A DNA stretch of 64,000 nt from Nitrobacteraceae bacterium AZCC 2146 (GTDB lineage: Bacteria; Pseudomonadota; Alphaproteobacteria; Rhizobiales; Xanthobacteraceae), in NCBI GenBank assembly GCA_036924855.1, contig JBAGRP010000001.1, forward strand, positions 6,870,001-6,934,000, given 5' to 3'. Shown here in pieces: positions 27,358 through 35,241 of the stretch. The stretch's first letter is position 1. Each line of letters opens with the position of its first letter. Position numbers and translations under genes: made by a program. The notes beneath the pieces were generated by a model. That model saw nothing but the letters and a program-made list of their open reading frames with translations, ran no database searches and was not told where the DNA came from.

Positions 27358-27807
27358 TTAAGGACTGGTGGTCCTCCTGCTGCCCGCAGGAAAACATCCG
27401 GCTTGCGGCCAAGTGTAGTCCGGAAGGTTGACAACAATGGGTAACGCGGTGCTGCGCACAACAACCCATCGAAATGGCTCCTGTTCCGAAGGATTGATTT
27501 CCATGTGCGGCAGAAAAGCCGGGACATGGATGAAATCGCCGGCCTTCGCCCGTGCAACCGATTCTCCTCTTTCGCCCCAGCGAATTTCGCAGATGCCGGA
27601 AAGGACGTAGGCGATCGTCTCCTGCTCTCCATGATGATGAATTCCCGTCCGCGATCCCGGCTCGACCTCGAACAGGCCGCCCCAGATGACCGAGGCGATG
27701 CCGAGCGCCGGCGCAATAGCAGCGCGACGTTCGGAGCCCGGTGTCTGCGCTGTTCCCGGATCGAATTCAGCCGGGCTGACGATATGGATTGCAACAGAAG
27801 AATTCAT
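27358..27807 (-). CDS. Single-domain cupin protein
   Basis: This 149-residue cupin has one metal-binding motif: GIHHHGEQETIAYVLSG and later HVPAFLPHMEINP. It probably senses or converts a small molecule; many such cupins in oxidoreductase operons are of unknown function. Two Met codons are possible: 27807 with GCGGGAC upstream, which I chose, and 27819. It is the first gene of the paoABC-like operon, with a near-perfect palindrome 63 bases before the start. Confidence 0.8.
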   Translation of the reverse strand: MNSSVAIHIVSPAEFDPGTAQTPGSERRAAIAPALGIASVIWGGLFEVEPGSRTGIHHHGEQETIAYVLSGICEIRWGERGESVARAKAGDFIHVPAFLPHMEINPSEQEPFRWVVVRSTALPIVVNLPDYTWPQAGCFPAGSRRTTSP

Positions 27808-27870
27808 GGCGTCCCGCATCAATTTTAAATGGGTAATGATGGAGTTAGGCAGCGGCTGATCAGAGAGCCA

Positions 27871-27886
27871 CTAAATTGGAGTTTAG
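27871..27886. promoter_or_regulatory. Near-perfect palindrome CTAAATTGGAGTTTAG
   Basis: Both outer halves are exact, CTAAA and TTTAG, around six central bases. It lies 63 bases before the cupin start and is the only recognisable site for the five-gene cupin-pao-cytochrome operon. On the other side lies the 3' end of the RND operon, so it can only serve the cupin side. Confidence 0.75.
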
Positions 27887-28015
27887 ATAATCCGCCTCGA
27901 ATTGAGACGGAGCCCTTCGGGAAAGGAGCTCGCAGCAGCTTTCCACATCAAATGACGGAGCGCTCAAGTCGATGCAGGTCACGCAATCATCAAGGTAATG
28001 CGACGCGGCTAACAG

Positions 28016-31000
28016 TCATTCGGCAGGCGCCGGCTCGCCTTGGCCGGAGGCCGCTCGCTTCTTTTGCCCGAACAGCCATGTCTGCAACCGGTCCAGGTAG
28101 ATATAGACGACCGGCGTCGTATAAAGAGTGAGAACCTGCGACAGGGCGAGGCCGCCTACGATGGCGTAGCCGAGCGGCTGGCGAAGCTCCGATCCGACTC
28201 CGCTACCGAGCATCATCGGAACGCCACCAAGCAGCGCAGCCATGGTGGTCATCAGGATCGGCCTAAAGCGCATGATGCAGGCCTGATAGATAGATTCTTC
28301 GGCCGTCAACCCCTGTTCATGCTCGACGTGCTGGGCAAAATCGACCAGCATGATGCCGTTCTTCTTGACGATGCCGATAAGCAGTATGATGCCGACGATC
28401 GCGATCACGCTGAGATCGTAGTGAACCGCCATCAGCAGCAACAGCGCGCCCAGGCCTGCGGACGGCAGCGTCGAGATGATGGTGATTGGGTGAATCAGGC
28501 TCTCGTAAAGCACGCCCAAGATCAGGTATATGACGAAGAGCGCGGCGACGACCAGGATCGAGGTGCTGGACAGCGAATCCCCGAAGGCCTGTGCGTTGCC
28601 CTGGAAGCTTGTCTGAAGCGAGAGCGGTTTTTCGAGCTGTTTTTCAACCTGTTGGATGGCGCCGACGGCCTGGCCAATCGCGGTGCCGGGCAGGAGGTTG
28701 AACGAGATCGTCACCGACGGAAACTGGCCCTGATGGTTGACCACGAGCGGCGCCACCTTCACTACCGAGTCGACCAGCGTGGATAGCGGCACCTGTTGCC
28801 CGCTTGACGATTTGACGTAGATGGCGTTGAGGGCTTCGGGTCCGTACTGGAAATTGGGGTTGACCTCCAGGACGACATGGTACTGGTTCAGCGTTGTGTA
28901 CATCGTCGAGACGATTCGCTGGCCGAACGCGTCATCGAGCGTGTTGTCGATCGTGTAGGGCAAGATGCCGTAGGTCGAGGCGACCTCGCGCTTGATGGTG
29001 ATGTCGAGCATCGGCCCTGCATTGAGCTGATCGGTGGCGACGTCGGCGATACCTGGGATGGCCTTGATCCTGTCGAGAAATAGTCCGGCCCAATGATTGA
29101 GCTCGCCGGGATCCGCATCGTTCAGGGTATACTGATACATCGTCTTGGACACGCGCCCGCCGAGGGTGATGTCCTGTGCGGCTTGCATATAGAGCGTGAT
29201 GCCCTGGATCTTGGCGAGGTTGGTCCGCAGCCGCGCCAGCACCTGGTCCATGCTGCCGCGCTGGCTCTTGGGCTTCAGCGCAATGTAAACGCGGCCGTTG
29301 TTGACCGTTGCGTTGCCGCCGCCGGCGCCGACGGCCGAGCCGATCGAGGCGACTGCAGGGTCCTGCATCAGGGCGTTGAGCAAGGCTTGCTGGCGCTCCG
29401 CCATGCCCTGGAAGGAAATATCCTGTGCGGCCTCGGACAGGCCGATGATCAATGAGGTGTCCTGTTGGGGAAAGAAACCCTTCGGGATCAGCACATAGAG
29501 ATATCCGGTCAGTGCGATGGTACCGAGCATTGTCATGAGCGTGATGAAGCGGTGCCGCAGCACGACCTTGAGGCCGGCCTCATAGAGATTGAGCAGGCCA
29601 TCAAAGCCGCGTTCGAAAAACCGGTAGAGCCATCCGTGCTCCTTGCTCTCTGGCTTGAGCAGGCGCGAGCACATCATCGGCGTGAGCGTCAGCGAGATCA
29701 CTAGCGACAGCACCAGCGCAACGCTGACAGTGATGGCAAACTCGCGGAACAACAGACCGACATATCCACCCATCAGGAACAGCGGAATGAACACGGCGAT
29801 CAGCGACAGCGTGATCGACACGATCGTGAATCCGATCTCGCCGGCACCCTTCAGCGACGCTTCGAAGGGCGAGGCGCCTTCCTCCATGTGCCGCACGATG
29901 TTTTCGATCACGACGACGGCGTCGTCGACCACGAAGCCGACGGCGATCGACAAGGCCATCAGCGAGAGGTTATCGAGACTGTAGCCGAGTTCGTAGAGTA
30001 CGCCGAAGGTCCCGACTAGCGACAGCGGCACGGTGACCGCCGGAATGACGGTAGCCCAGAAGTTCCGCAGGAATATGAATATCACCATCACAACAAGCGC
30101 GACCGTCAGCATCAACGTGAATTGCACGTCGCTGACGGAAGCCCGGATCGTTTCGGTGCGGTCGGAGATGACGTTGACCTTGACCGCGGGCGGAATCGAC
30201 GCCTGAAGCACCGGCATCGCCGCCTTGATTCGGTTCACCGTGTCGATGACGTTGGCGCCGGGCTGGCGCTGGATGGCCAGAATGACCGCGCGCTTCTGGT
30301 TGTACCAGCCCGCGATCAGGTCATTTTCCGGCGCGCTGACGGCTTTGCCGACGTCGCGTATGCGCACCGGCGCGCCGTTGCGATAGGCGATGACCAGATT
30401 GGCATAGTCGTCGGCCTTTAGCAGTTGATCGTTGGTGTTGAGGGTGTAGGTCTGGCGCGGGCTGTTGAGCGTGCCTTTCGGCAGATCGACGTTCGCCTGG
30501 CCAAGCGCTGTCCGCACGTCCTCGAGGTTGATGCCGCGGGCTGCGAGCGCCTGTGGATCCAGCTGCACGCGAACGGCGGGCTTCTGCTGGCCGCCGATAC
30601 CCACAAGGCCGACGCCGGATATCTGCGATATCTTTTGCAGCAATATGTTTTCGGCGTAGGCGTCAACGGTGGTCAGCGGCAGTGTGTCCGAGGTCAAGCC
30701 GAGTACCAGGATCGGCGTGTCGGCAGGATTGACCTTCCGGATGGTGGGCGGATACGGCATGCCCACCGGCAGGTACGGGGTCGCAGCATTGATCGCCGAC
30801 AGGGTATCGCTGACTGTCCCGTCAATCTGGCGGTTTAGATCGAACTGGAGTGTGATCTGGGTGAAGCCGAGTGCGTTCGCCGACGTCATCTGGGTGAGAC
30901 CCGGAATCTGGCCGAACTGCAATTCGAGTGGTGTAGCGACCGAAGACGCCATGGTCTGCGGATCTGCGCCGGGCAGCTGGGCCGTAATCTGAAGCGTCGG

Positions 31001-31126
31001 GTAATTGACATTCGGCAAGGCTGCGACTGGCAACAGCGGATAGCTGACCAGTCCGCCGATCAACAGTCCGACCATCAGCAGAGCGGTGGCGATTGGCCGA
31101 TGAATGAACGGTGCGGATATGTTCAT
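28016..31126 (-). CDS. RND efflux permease, MdtB/MdtC-like (HAE1 family)
   Basis: The 1036-residue inner-membrane pump shows HAE1-RND features: PLLPVAALPNVNYPTLQITAQ early on, Asp pairs in the proton-relay helix (SIAVGFVVDDAVVVIENIVRH), and a duplicated twelve-helix plan. The length is typical. It exports drugs, bile-salt-like molecules or metabolites through an outer-membrane channel, not encoded here. Its ATG overlaps the adaptor stop by four bases. It ends about 130 bases from the palindrome facing the cupin gene. Confidence 0.93.
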   Translation of the reverse strand: MNISAPFIHRPIATALLMVGLLIGGLVSYPLLPVAALPNVNYPTLQITAQLPGADPQTMASSVATPLELQFGQIPGLTQMTSANALGFTQITLQFDLNRQIDGTVSDTLSAINAATPYLPVGMPYPPTIRKVNPADTPILVLGLTSDTLPLTTVDAYAENILLQKISQISGVGLVGIGGQQKPAVRVQLDPQALAARGINLEDVRTALGQANVDLPKGTLNSPRQTYTLNTNDQLLKADDYANLVIAYRNGAPVRIRDVGKAVSAPENDLIAGWYNQKRAVILAIQRQPGANVIDTVNRIKAAMPVLQASIPPAVKVNVISDRTETIRASVSDVQFTLMLTVALVVMVIFIFLRNFWATVIPAVTVPLSLVGTFGVLYELGYSLDNLSLMALSIAVGFVVDDAVVVIENIVRHMEEGASPFEASLKGAGEIGFTIVSITLSLIAVFIPLFLMGGYVGLLFREFAITVSVALVLSLVISLTLTPMMCSRLLKPESKEHGWLYRFFERGFDGLLNLYEAGLKVVLRHRFITLMTMLGTIALTGYLYVLIPKGFFPQQDTSLIIGLSEAAQDISFQGMAERQQALLNALMQDPAVASIGSAVGAGGGNATVNNGRVYIALKPKSQRGSMDQVLARLRTNLAKIQGITLYMQAAQDITLGGRVSKTMYQYTLNDADPGELNHWAGLFLDRIKAIPGIADVATDQLNAGPMLDITIKREVASTYGILPYTIDNTLDDAFGQRIVSTMYTTLNQYHVVLEVNPNFQYGPEALNAIYVKSSSGQQVPLSTLVDSVVKVAPLVVNHQGQFPSVTISFNLLPGTAIGQAVGAIQQVEKQLEKPLSLQTSFQGNAQAFGDSLSSTSILVVAALFVIYLILGVLYESLIHPITIISTLPSAGLGALLLLMAVHYDLSVIAIVGIILLIGIVKKNGIMLVDFAQHVEHEQGLTAEESIYQACIMRFRPILMTTMAALLGGVPMMLGSGVGSELRQPLGYAIVGGLALSQVLTLYTTPVVYIYLDRLQTWLFGQKKRAASGQGEPAPAE

Positions 31127-32307
31127 GGGATGGGTGCCTGCTGCGCGCTTTGTGCGATGGCTTCCTGCGCTGCCTGGCCGTGCAGCATCCTGACACGCGT
31201 GCCGGGTTGCAGCTTGTATTGTCCGTCGACCACGACCTGCTCATTGGCCGTGAGGCCGGAATCAATGAGCGCCTGACCCTCGCTGATCTGTGCGACCTTG
31301 ACGGGCCGGTTCTCGACCGTGTTGTTCGGAGCGATGACGTAGGCGTAGGCGCCACTCGGCCCCTGTTGCACTGCCGATGCGGCGACGGTCAGGCCATTAT
31401 GTCTTGTATCGACGAGCAGCCGCGCATTGACGAGTTGGCCGGGCCAGAGCTTGTGCGACTTGTTGGCAAAATTCGCCTTGAGCTGGATCGAGCCCGTTGT
31501 CTGCAGGATCTCGTTGTTGACGAGGCCGAGCACGCCTTGATCCAGCAAGATCGCATCGTCCTGGCTGTAGGCGAGAACCGCGAGCGGGCTTTTGGTCTTT
31601 TGCTGTTGCTGCTGGATTTGCGGCAGAACCGTTTCCGGAAGCGTAAATATCAGCGAAATCGGATCGATCTGCGTCACGACGACGAGGCCGTTCGCAGTTG
31701 AGGGACTGATAATATTGCCGACATCGATCTGACGAATCCCAGCCACCCCATCGATGGGCGATGTCAGGCGCGTGAAGCTTAGTTCCACTTTCGCAGCGTC
31801 AATCAGCGCCTGGTCGGCCTTGATCGCTGCCTGCAGCTGCCCCACCTGCGCTTTCTGGGTCTCGATCAGTTGCGGAGTGGCCCAACCTTTGTCCCCCAAC
31901 GTGGTGTAGCGAGTGAGATTGGCCTGGGCATTGATGAGCTGGGCCTGGTCGCGTTCGAGGTTTCCAGTGTACTGATCGATCAACGCCTGATACGGACGCG
32001 GATCGATCTGCGCGAGCAGGTCGCCCGCGTGCACGGTCTGGCCTTCGGTGAAATTGATGCTGATGATTTGCCCCTGGATCTGGGCGCGCACGATGTCGGT
32101 GTTGTACGCAATCACAGTGCCGACACCGCTAAGATAAATCGGCACGTCATGTTGGGCGACCACCCCGGCGACAATCGGCGCTGCGGGCGGTGGAGCGGGC
32201 GCGGCAGCGGCCTTCTCCAATGGGTGAGCATGCGTGAAGTACAGAAGACCGCCGGCCGCAAGTACGGCAGTCAGTAGGACGGCGGGGATAACGATTTTCT
32301 TTTTCAT
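31123..32307 (-). CDS. RND efflux periplasmic adaptor (MdtA/AcrA-like)
   Basis: The 394-residue membrane-fusion protein has an N-terminal anchor helix (VIPAVLLTAVLAAGGLLYF), a lipoyl-like half motif (VRAQIQGQIISINFTEGQTVHAGDLLAQIDPRPY split across the coiled hairpin), an alpha-hairpin coiled coil (about 110-170) and a beta-barrel domain (SPIDGVAGIRQIDVGN). It links the RND pump to the outer-membrane channel. It precedes the permease with an ATGA overlap and follows the low-complexity secreted protein gene by 31 bases. Confidence 0.92.
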   Translation of the reverse strand: MKKKIVIPAVLLTAVLAAGGLLYFTHAHPLEKAAAAPAPPPAAPIVAGVVAQHDVPIYLSGVGTVIAYNTDIVRAQIQGQIISINFTEGQTVHAGDLLAQIDPRPYQALIDQYTGNLERDQAQLINAQANLTRYTTLGDKGWATPQLIETQKAQVGQLQAAIKADQALIDAAKVELSFTRLTSPIDGVAGIRQIDVGNIISPSTANGLVVVTQIDPISLIFTLPETVLPQIQQQQQKTKSPLAVLAYSQDDAILLDQGVLGLVNNEILQTTGSIQLKANFANKSHKLWPGQLVNARLLVDTRHNGLTVAASAVQQGPSGAYAYVIAPNNTVENRPVKVAQISEGQALIDSGLTANEQVVVDGQYKLQPGTRVRMLHGQAAQEAIAQSAQQAPIP

Positions 32308-32338
32308 GGTCGATCCAGCTCACGGATGAAAGGTAATT

Positions 32339-33082
32339 TCAGCAGCCGCCCGGAGTATTCGACGTTCCGGTCGGGCCGGTTGTCGGGCACGGGAAAGTGC
32401 TTGCCGTCGTAGACGAAACTGTGGGCGGAGATGCAACCGTGGGTATGGTTGGTACCAACGCACTAGGCCCCACAACGGGCGATACGCTCATCGTCGGTAC
32501 CGCTGCTGCAGAGCTGACCCCGAGATTGCCAATCTCGAAAGATCCCATCGGAATTCCGGTTCGAGCGCTGCCACCGGGCGTTGTCGGCGACGTCGATGTT
32601 GGCGTCGAAGACGAAGCAATGCTGCTCGATCCGGAGCCGCACATTCCCGACATACCCGAGGTTTCCAGCATCCCTGAGGTTGTCGACATTCCCGATGTCG
32701 CGGACACTCCCGACGAGGTCGACATTCCCGACATTGCCGCGGTGGCGGGCGCCGCGGTTCCCATTGCCATTCCGCCGCCATCGAAGCTGGTGGTGGATCC
32801 GAACATTGACGATGGCGAAGTGCCCAAGGTCGAGCACGTCGCGCTGCTGCCCGGCATTGAAATTGTGCCCGTTACGATGGGACCCGGACTGATTCCGGGA
32901 GATGCGATTTCGGTAGAGCCAAAGGGAATGCCGGTTTGAGAAACCGTCGAACCCGTTCCCATGCCAAGCGGCGAGGTCGCCCCGATGGTAGGTGTTGGAC
33001 TGGCCATGCCGCTAACTTGCGCCATGGCAGCGCTGCAGACGAGCAGTGCTGGAAGGGCGGCCGCGATCAATGGGAATCTCAT
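32339..33082 (-). CDS. Low-complexity Ser/Thr/Gly/Met-rich secreted protein
   Basis: The 247-residue product has a Sec signal peptide (ending CSAAMAQ) followed by a disordered chain made mostly of Ser, Thr, Gly, Pro, Met and Ala, with a repeated SGMST / TSGM unit around residues 115-150 and a run of Cys at intervals. Such chains are found in cell-surface or envelope proteins. The start was set at the second of two in-frame ATG codons, because AAGGAG lies seven bases before it but only one base before the first. It sits between focA and the RND adaptor. No family or function is recognised. Confidence 0.6.
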   Translation of the reverse strand: MRFPLIAAALPALLVCSAAMAQVSGMASPTPTIGATSPLGMGTGSTVSQTGIPFGSTEIASPGISPGPIVTGTISMPGSSATCSTLGTSPSSMFGSTTSFDGGGMAMGTAAPATAAMSGMSTSSGVSATSGMSTTSGMLETSGMSGMCGSGSSSIASSSTPTSTSPTTPGGSARTGIPMGSFEIGNLGVSSAAAVPTMSVSPVVGPSALVPTIPTVASPPTVSSTTASTFPCPTTGPTGTSNTPGGC

Positions 33083-33158
33083 TGGCATTCTCCTTTGAAG
33101 CCCGCGTTGCCGAGGCTGTAGCCCATCAACGATCCGGAGCGTGTCTTTGCGATGTCGA

Positions 33159-34025
33159 TCACGGCAGCCGCTCGGTTAGAGGCTTTTCGCCAAAGGTCAT
33201 GGCGGGATGGCGAGTGATCGTTGCTGAGTGCCGATCCGGCTGGTCGGGCTTGTATGTCGTGTAGAGAGCAAAGCCCGTGGTAAAACCACCAACGAGATTT
33301 CCTACCAGGGCCGGGATCTCGTTCCAGTACCACCAATCGTAGAAGCCGATCTTGGCGCCCAGCGCCATCCCGAGCGGAATGACGAATAGGTTCACGACCG
33401 AGTGCTCAAAGCCCATCGCGAAGAAAGCAAAAATTGGCAGCCAGCAGCCGAGAATGCGCCCGGTCATCGACGTGGATGAGTTACCCAAGATCATCCCAAG
33501 ACAAACCATCCAGTTGCACAGGATCGCTTTGACGAAAGCCGTCAGCAGTCCGCCATCGCCGTTTGGCTCGTAGGTAAGGGTCTTCGCCTCCGCAAGCGCG
33601 CGGATATGATCGCCCAACGTCCCCGCAGCGGTATGCCCGGCCTCGGTCAGCACGACATAAAGCAGAACTGCGTACATCAGCGAGCCAATCAGATTGCCGA
33701 TGAACACCCAGATCCAGTTGGAGAGCATCTGCCTCGCGGTCGCCCGACGGGACAGGACGGCCAACGGAATGATCCCGAAATTGCTGGTGAGTAGCTCCAG
33801 TCCGAGCACGATAATCATCGCGAAACCGACCGGAAACACCAGGGCGCCGACAAACGGTACTTCAGTTTGTGCTGTGACAAGCAGCGCAAGACTGGCCCCA
33901 AAACCGAGCAGCGCTCCCGACAGACTGCCCCGAATGAGAAGATCGGGGATGGCGTGCTGCGCTTTCGTGGCACCCATGTCGATCAGCTTTGCGACGATTT
34001 CGCTTGGCGCGAGGCTATCGGACAT
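33159..34025 (-). CDS. FocA/NirC-family formate or nitrite channel
   Basis: This 288-residue membrane protein has six predicted helices and family signatures such as LIRGSLSGALLGFGASLAL, FPVGFAMIIVLGLELLTSNF and LGMILGNSSTSMTGRILG..WLPIFAFFAMGFEHSVVN. FocA carries formate, NirC nitrite. Oxalate decarboxylase (formate producing) and a formate-dehydrogenase-like molybdoenzyme lie in the same window, which favours formate. The FNT pore needs a conserved His, and the FEHSVVN segment supplies it. Expressed as the first intact gene of a block whose upstream spacer carries three palindromes. Confidence 0.88.
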   Translation of the reverse strand: MSDSLAPSEIVAKLIDMGATKAQHAIPDLLIRGSLSGALLGFGASLALLVTAQTEVPFVGALVFPVGFAMIIVLGLELLTSNFGIIPLAVLSRRATARQMLSNWIWVFIGNLIGSLMYAVLLYVVLTEAGHTAAGTLGDHIRALAEAKTLTYEPNGDGGLLTAFVKAILCNWMVCLGMILGNSSTSMTGRILGCWLPIFAFFAMGFEHSVVNLFVIPLGMALGAKIGFYDWWYWNEIPALVGNLVGGFTTGFALYTTYKPDQPDRHSATITRHPAMTFGEKPLTERLP

Positions 34026-34124
34026 CGATCAATCCCTACTTCGGTGTCAATGTTGGCGTGAAGCGTAGCGGGCCGGCGTGCGAAGGCGCATTCGTGCTGC
34101 CGAGCCAGTCTCGATCGGTAGAAA

Positions 34125-34389
34125 TCAGCAGCGGCAGATGTTCAATTTCCTGTCGAGCGCCTCGTCCAGCTTCTCCTGTTTCGCGTCGAACGTCGAAAGC
34201 CTCTGTTGCTCGGCATCGTTCGCTGGCGAATTCGCAGAGAAGTCCCCGGCTCGCGGCTGAACCTGAACGATCGGAGCCCCGGTCGTGGCCCGCGTTTGTT
34301 GATCCCGCGAGCTGGTCGGTCTTCGCAATCACGCTACTTGAAAAGAGCATGCTGGCGAACATCGCGGTCGCGAGAGAAACAGTACGCAT
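34125..34389 (-). pseudogene. Small secreted protein gene with a probable frameshift
   Basis: The first frame gives a signal peptide (MRTVSLATAMFASMLFSSSVIAK) and then loses sense. The second frame continues with APIVQVQPRAGDFSANSPAND and ends in KLDEALDRKLNICRC, which looks like the natural C terminus of a short exported protein. Joining the two requires removing one base in the GGG of the minus strand near 34289-34291. It is either a real one-base insertion or a sequence error. As drawn, the intact protein would be about 87 residues. Function unknown. Confidence 0.55.
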
Positions 34390-34491
34390 CGAGTTGCTCC
34401 GTGGAGTTGGATCGCAAGATTGTTATCGTTTATTGCGGCTGGGTCTAAACGTTTCGACACAGAAAGTGGCCGGTCCCCCAAACCTGTTCAA

Positions 34492-34507
34492 TTAAATACG
34501 CGTTTAC
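34492..34507. promoter_or_regulatory. 16-bp palindrome TTAAATACGCGTTTAC
   Basis: A symmetrical copy (TTAAAT ACGC GTTTAC) 102 bases upstream of the frameshifted small secreted gene and the focA-RND block. With the pair at 34561 it makes the densest cluster of sites in the window. Confidence 0.6.
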
Positions 34508-34560
34508 TCTTTACACGTTGATCCAATCGCGGAAGGCCGCAGATGCAGGTGCTTTGAACG

Positions 34561-34596
34561 TTGAACTCGAATTTAGTTTTCAGACTTCAAGTTTAA
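34561..34596. promoter_or_regulatory. Tandem pair of palindromes with 20-bp spacing
   Basis: TTGAACTCGAATTTAG (34561-34576) and CAGACTTCAAGTTTAA (34581-34596) start exactly 20 bp apart. The right halves match best; the left halves are weaker. The 20-bp phasing seen at three other loci supports the call. Confidence 0.55.
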
Positions 34597-35241
34597 GCGA
34601 AGTGCTGAGCGTAACGTGTGAGTGTCCGCACGCTCATTTTGCGGAAAATGCGACACACAATGTGAGAAATCGGCGCTCGTGAAAACGAATTAGCGTACCA
34701 TTCGTCTTCGCACTAATTGGATTGGAGCCAGCGGAAACCGTTACCATGGACGCGCCTGTGATCCTCGATGTTCCAACGATGGAGAATGGCTACTACGCGA
34801 GCGGCGAACTTAGAAGTGGCGCGGAGGATTGTGGTCCAGAATTCGATGTCGTCTCCGGGGCCGAGGTCGTACTCCGTCGTAAGAATTGCTGCTGAGGATT
34901 TGTGTTCCGCGGTCGCCGTCCCAGGCTTTGACCATGCCGCGGTTAACTCTGCCCATTGCGCGGACATGCCGCTGCGGGCGATGAGTAGAGCTGGCACGGC
35001 AAATCGAGTTTTCGCTGGCGCGAAAGTGCCGGATGGCATTGGATACGTTGTATCCGAGGAGAGGGCGACCCACAGGGTAATAAGATTACGCTGAATGTAT
35101 TCCAGGAAAGTGGCGCACCATTTCAGAAAGCTAAATATAATGTTACTTGAACAGGGCGCCTTCGCATCCGACGTCCCTCAACCATCTCTGACGGAAAACA
35201 TCTATCCGATCGAGAAGTATGCCCCGACTATGGAGAGCACA

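Larger units (their letters stand above)
34390..35241. other. Long regulatory spacer between the focA block and the YdeP-like gene
   Basis: No protein is recognised in this 850-base spacer. Overlapping frames on both strands at 34.7-35.1 kb are of similar length and no family is apparent. It carries three palindromes (34492-34507 and the 34561/34581 pair). They lie closer to the focA-side gene start (102 and 171 bases) than to the YdeP-like gene (over 640 bases). Confidence 0.5.

Noticed and set aside
34713..35094. Overlapping frames on both strands in the spacer before the YdeP-like gene, including a 108-residue plus-strand and a 108-residue minus-strand frame
   Set aside because: They overlap each other, have no recognised domains and no good start sites; I could not decide in favour of either.
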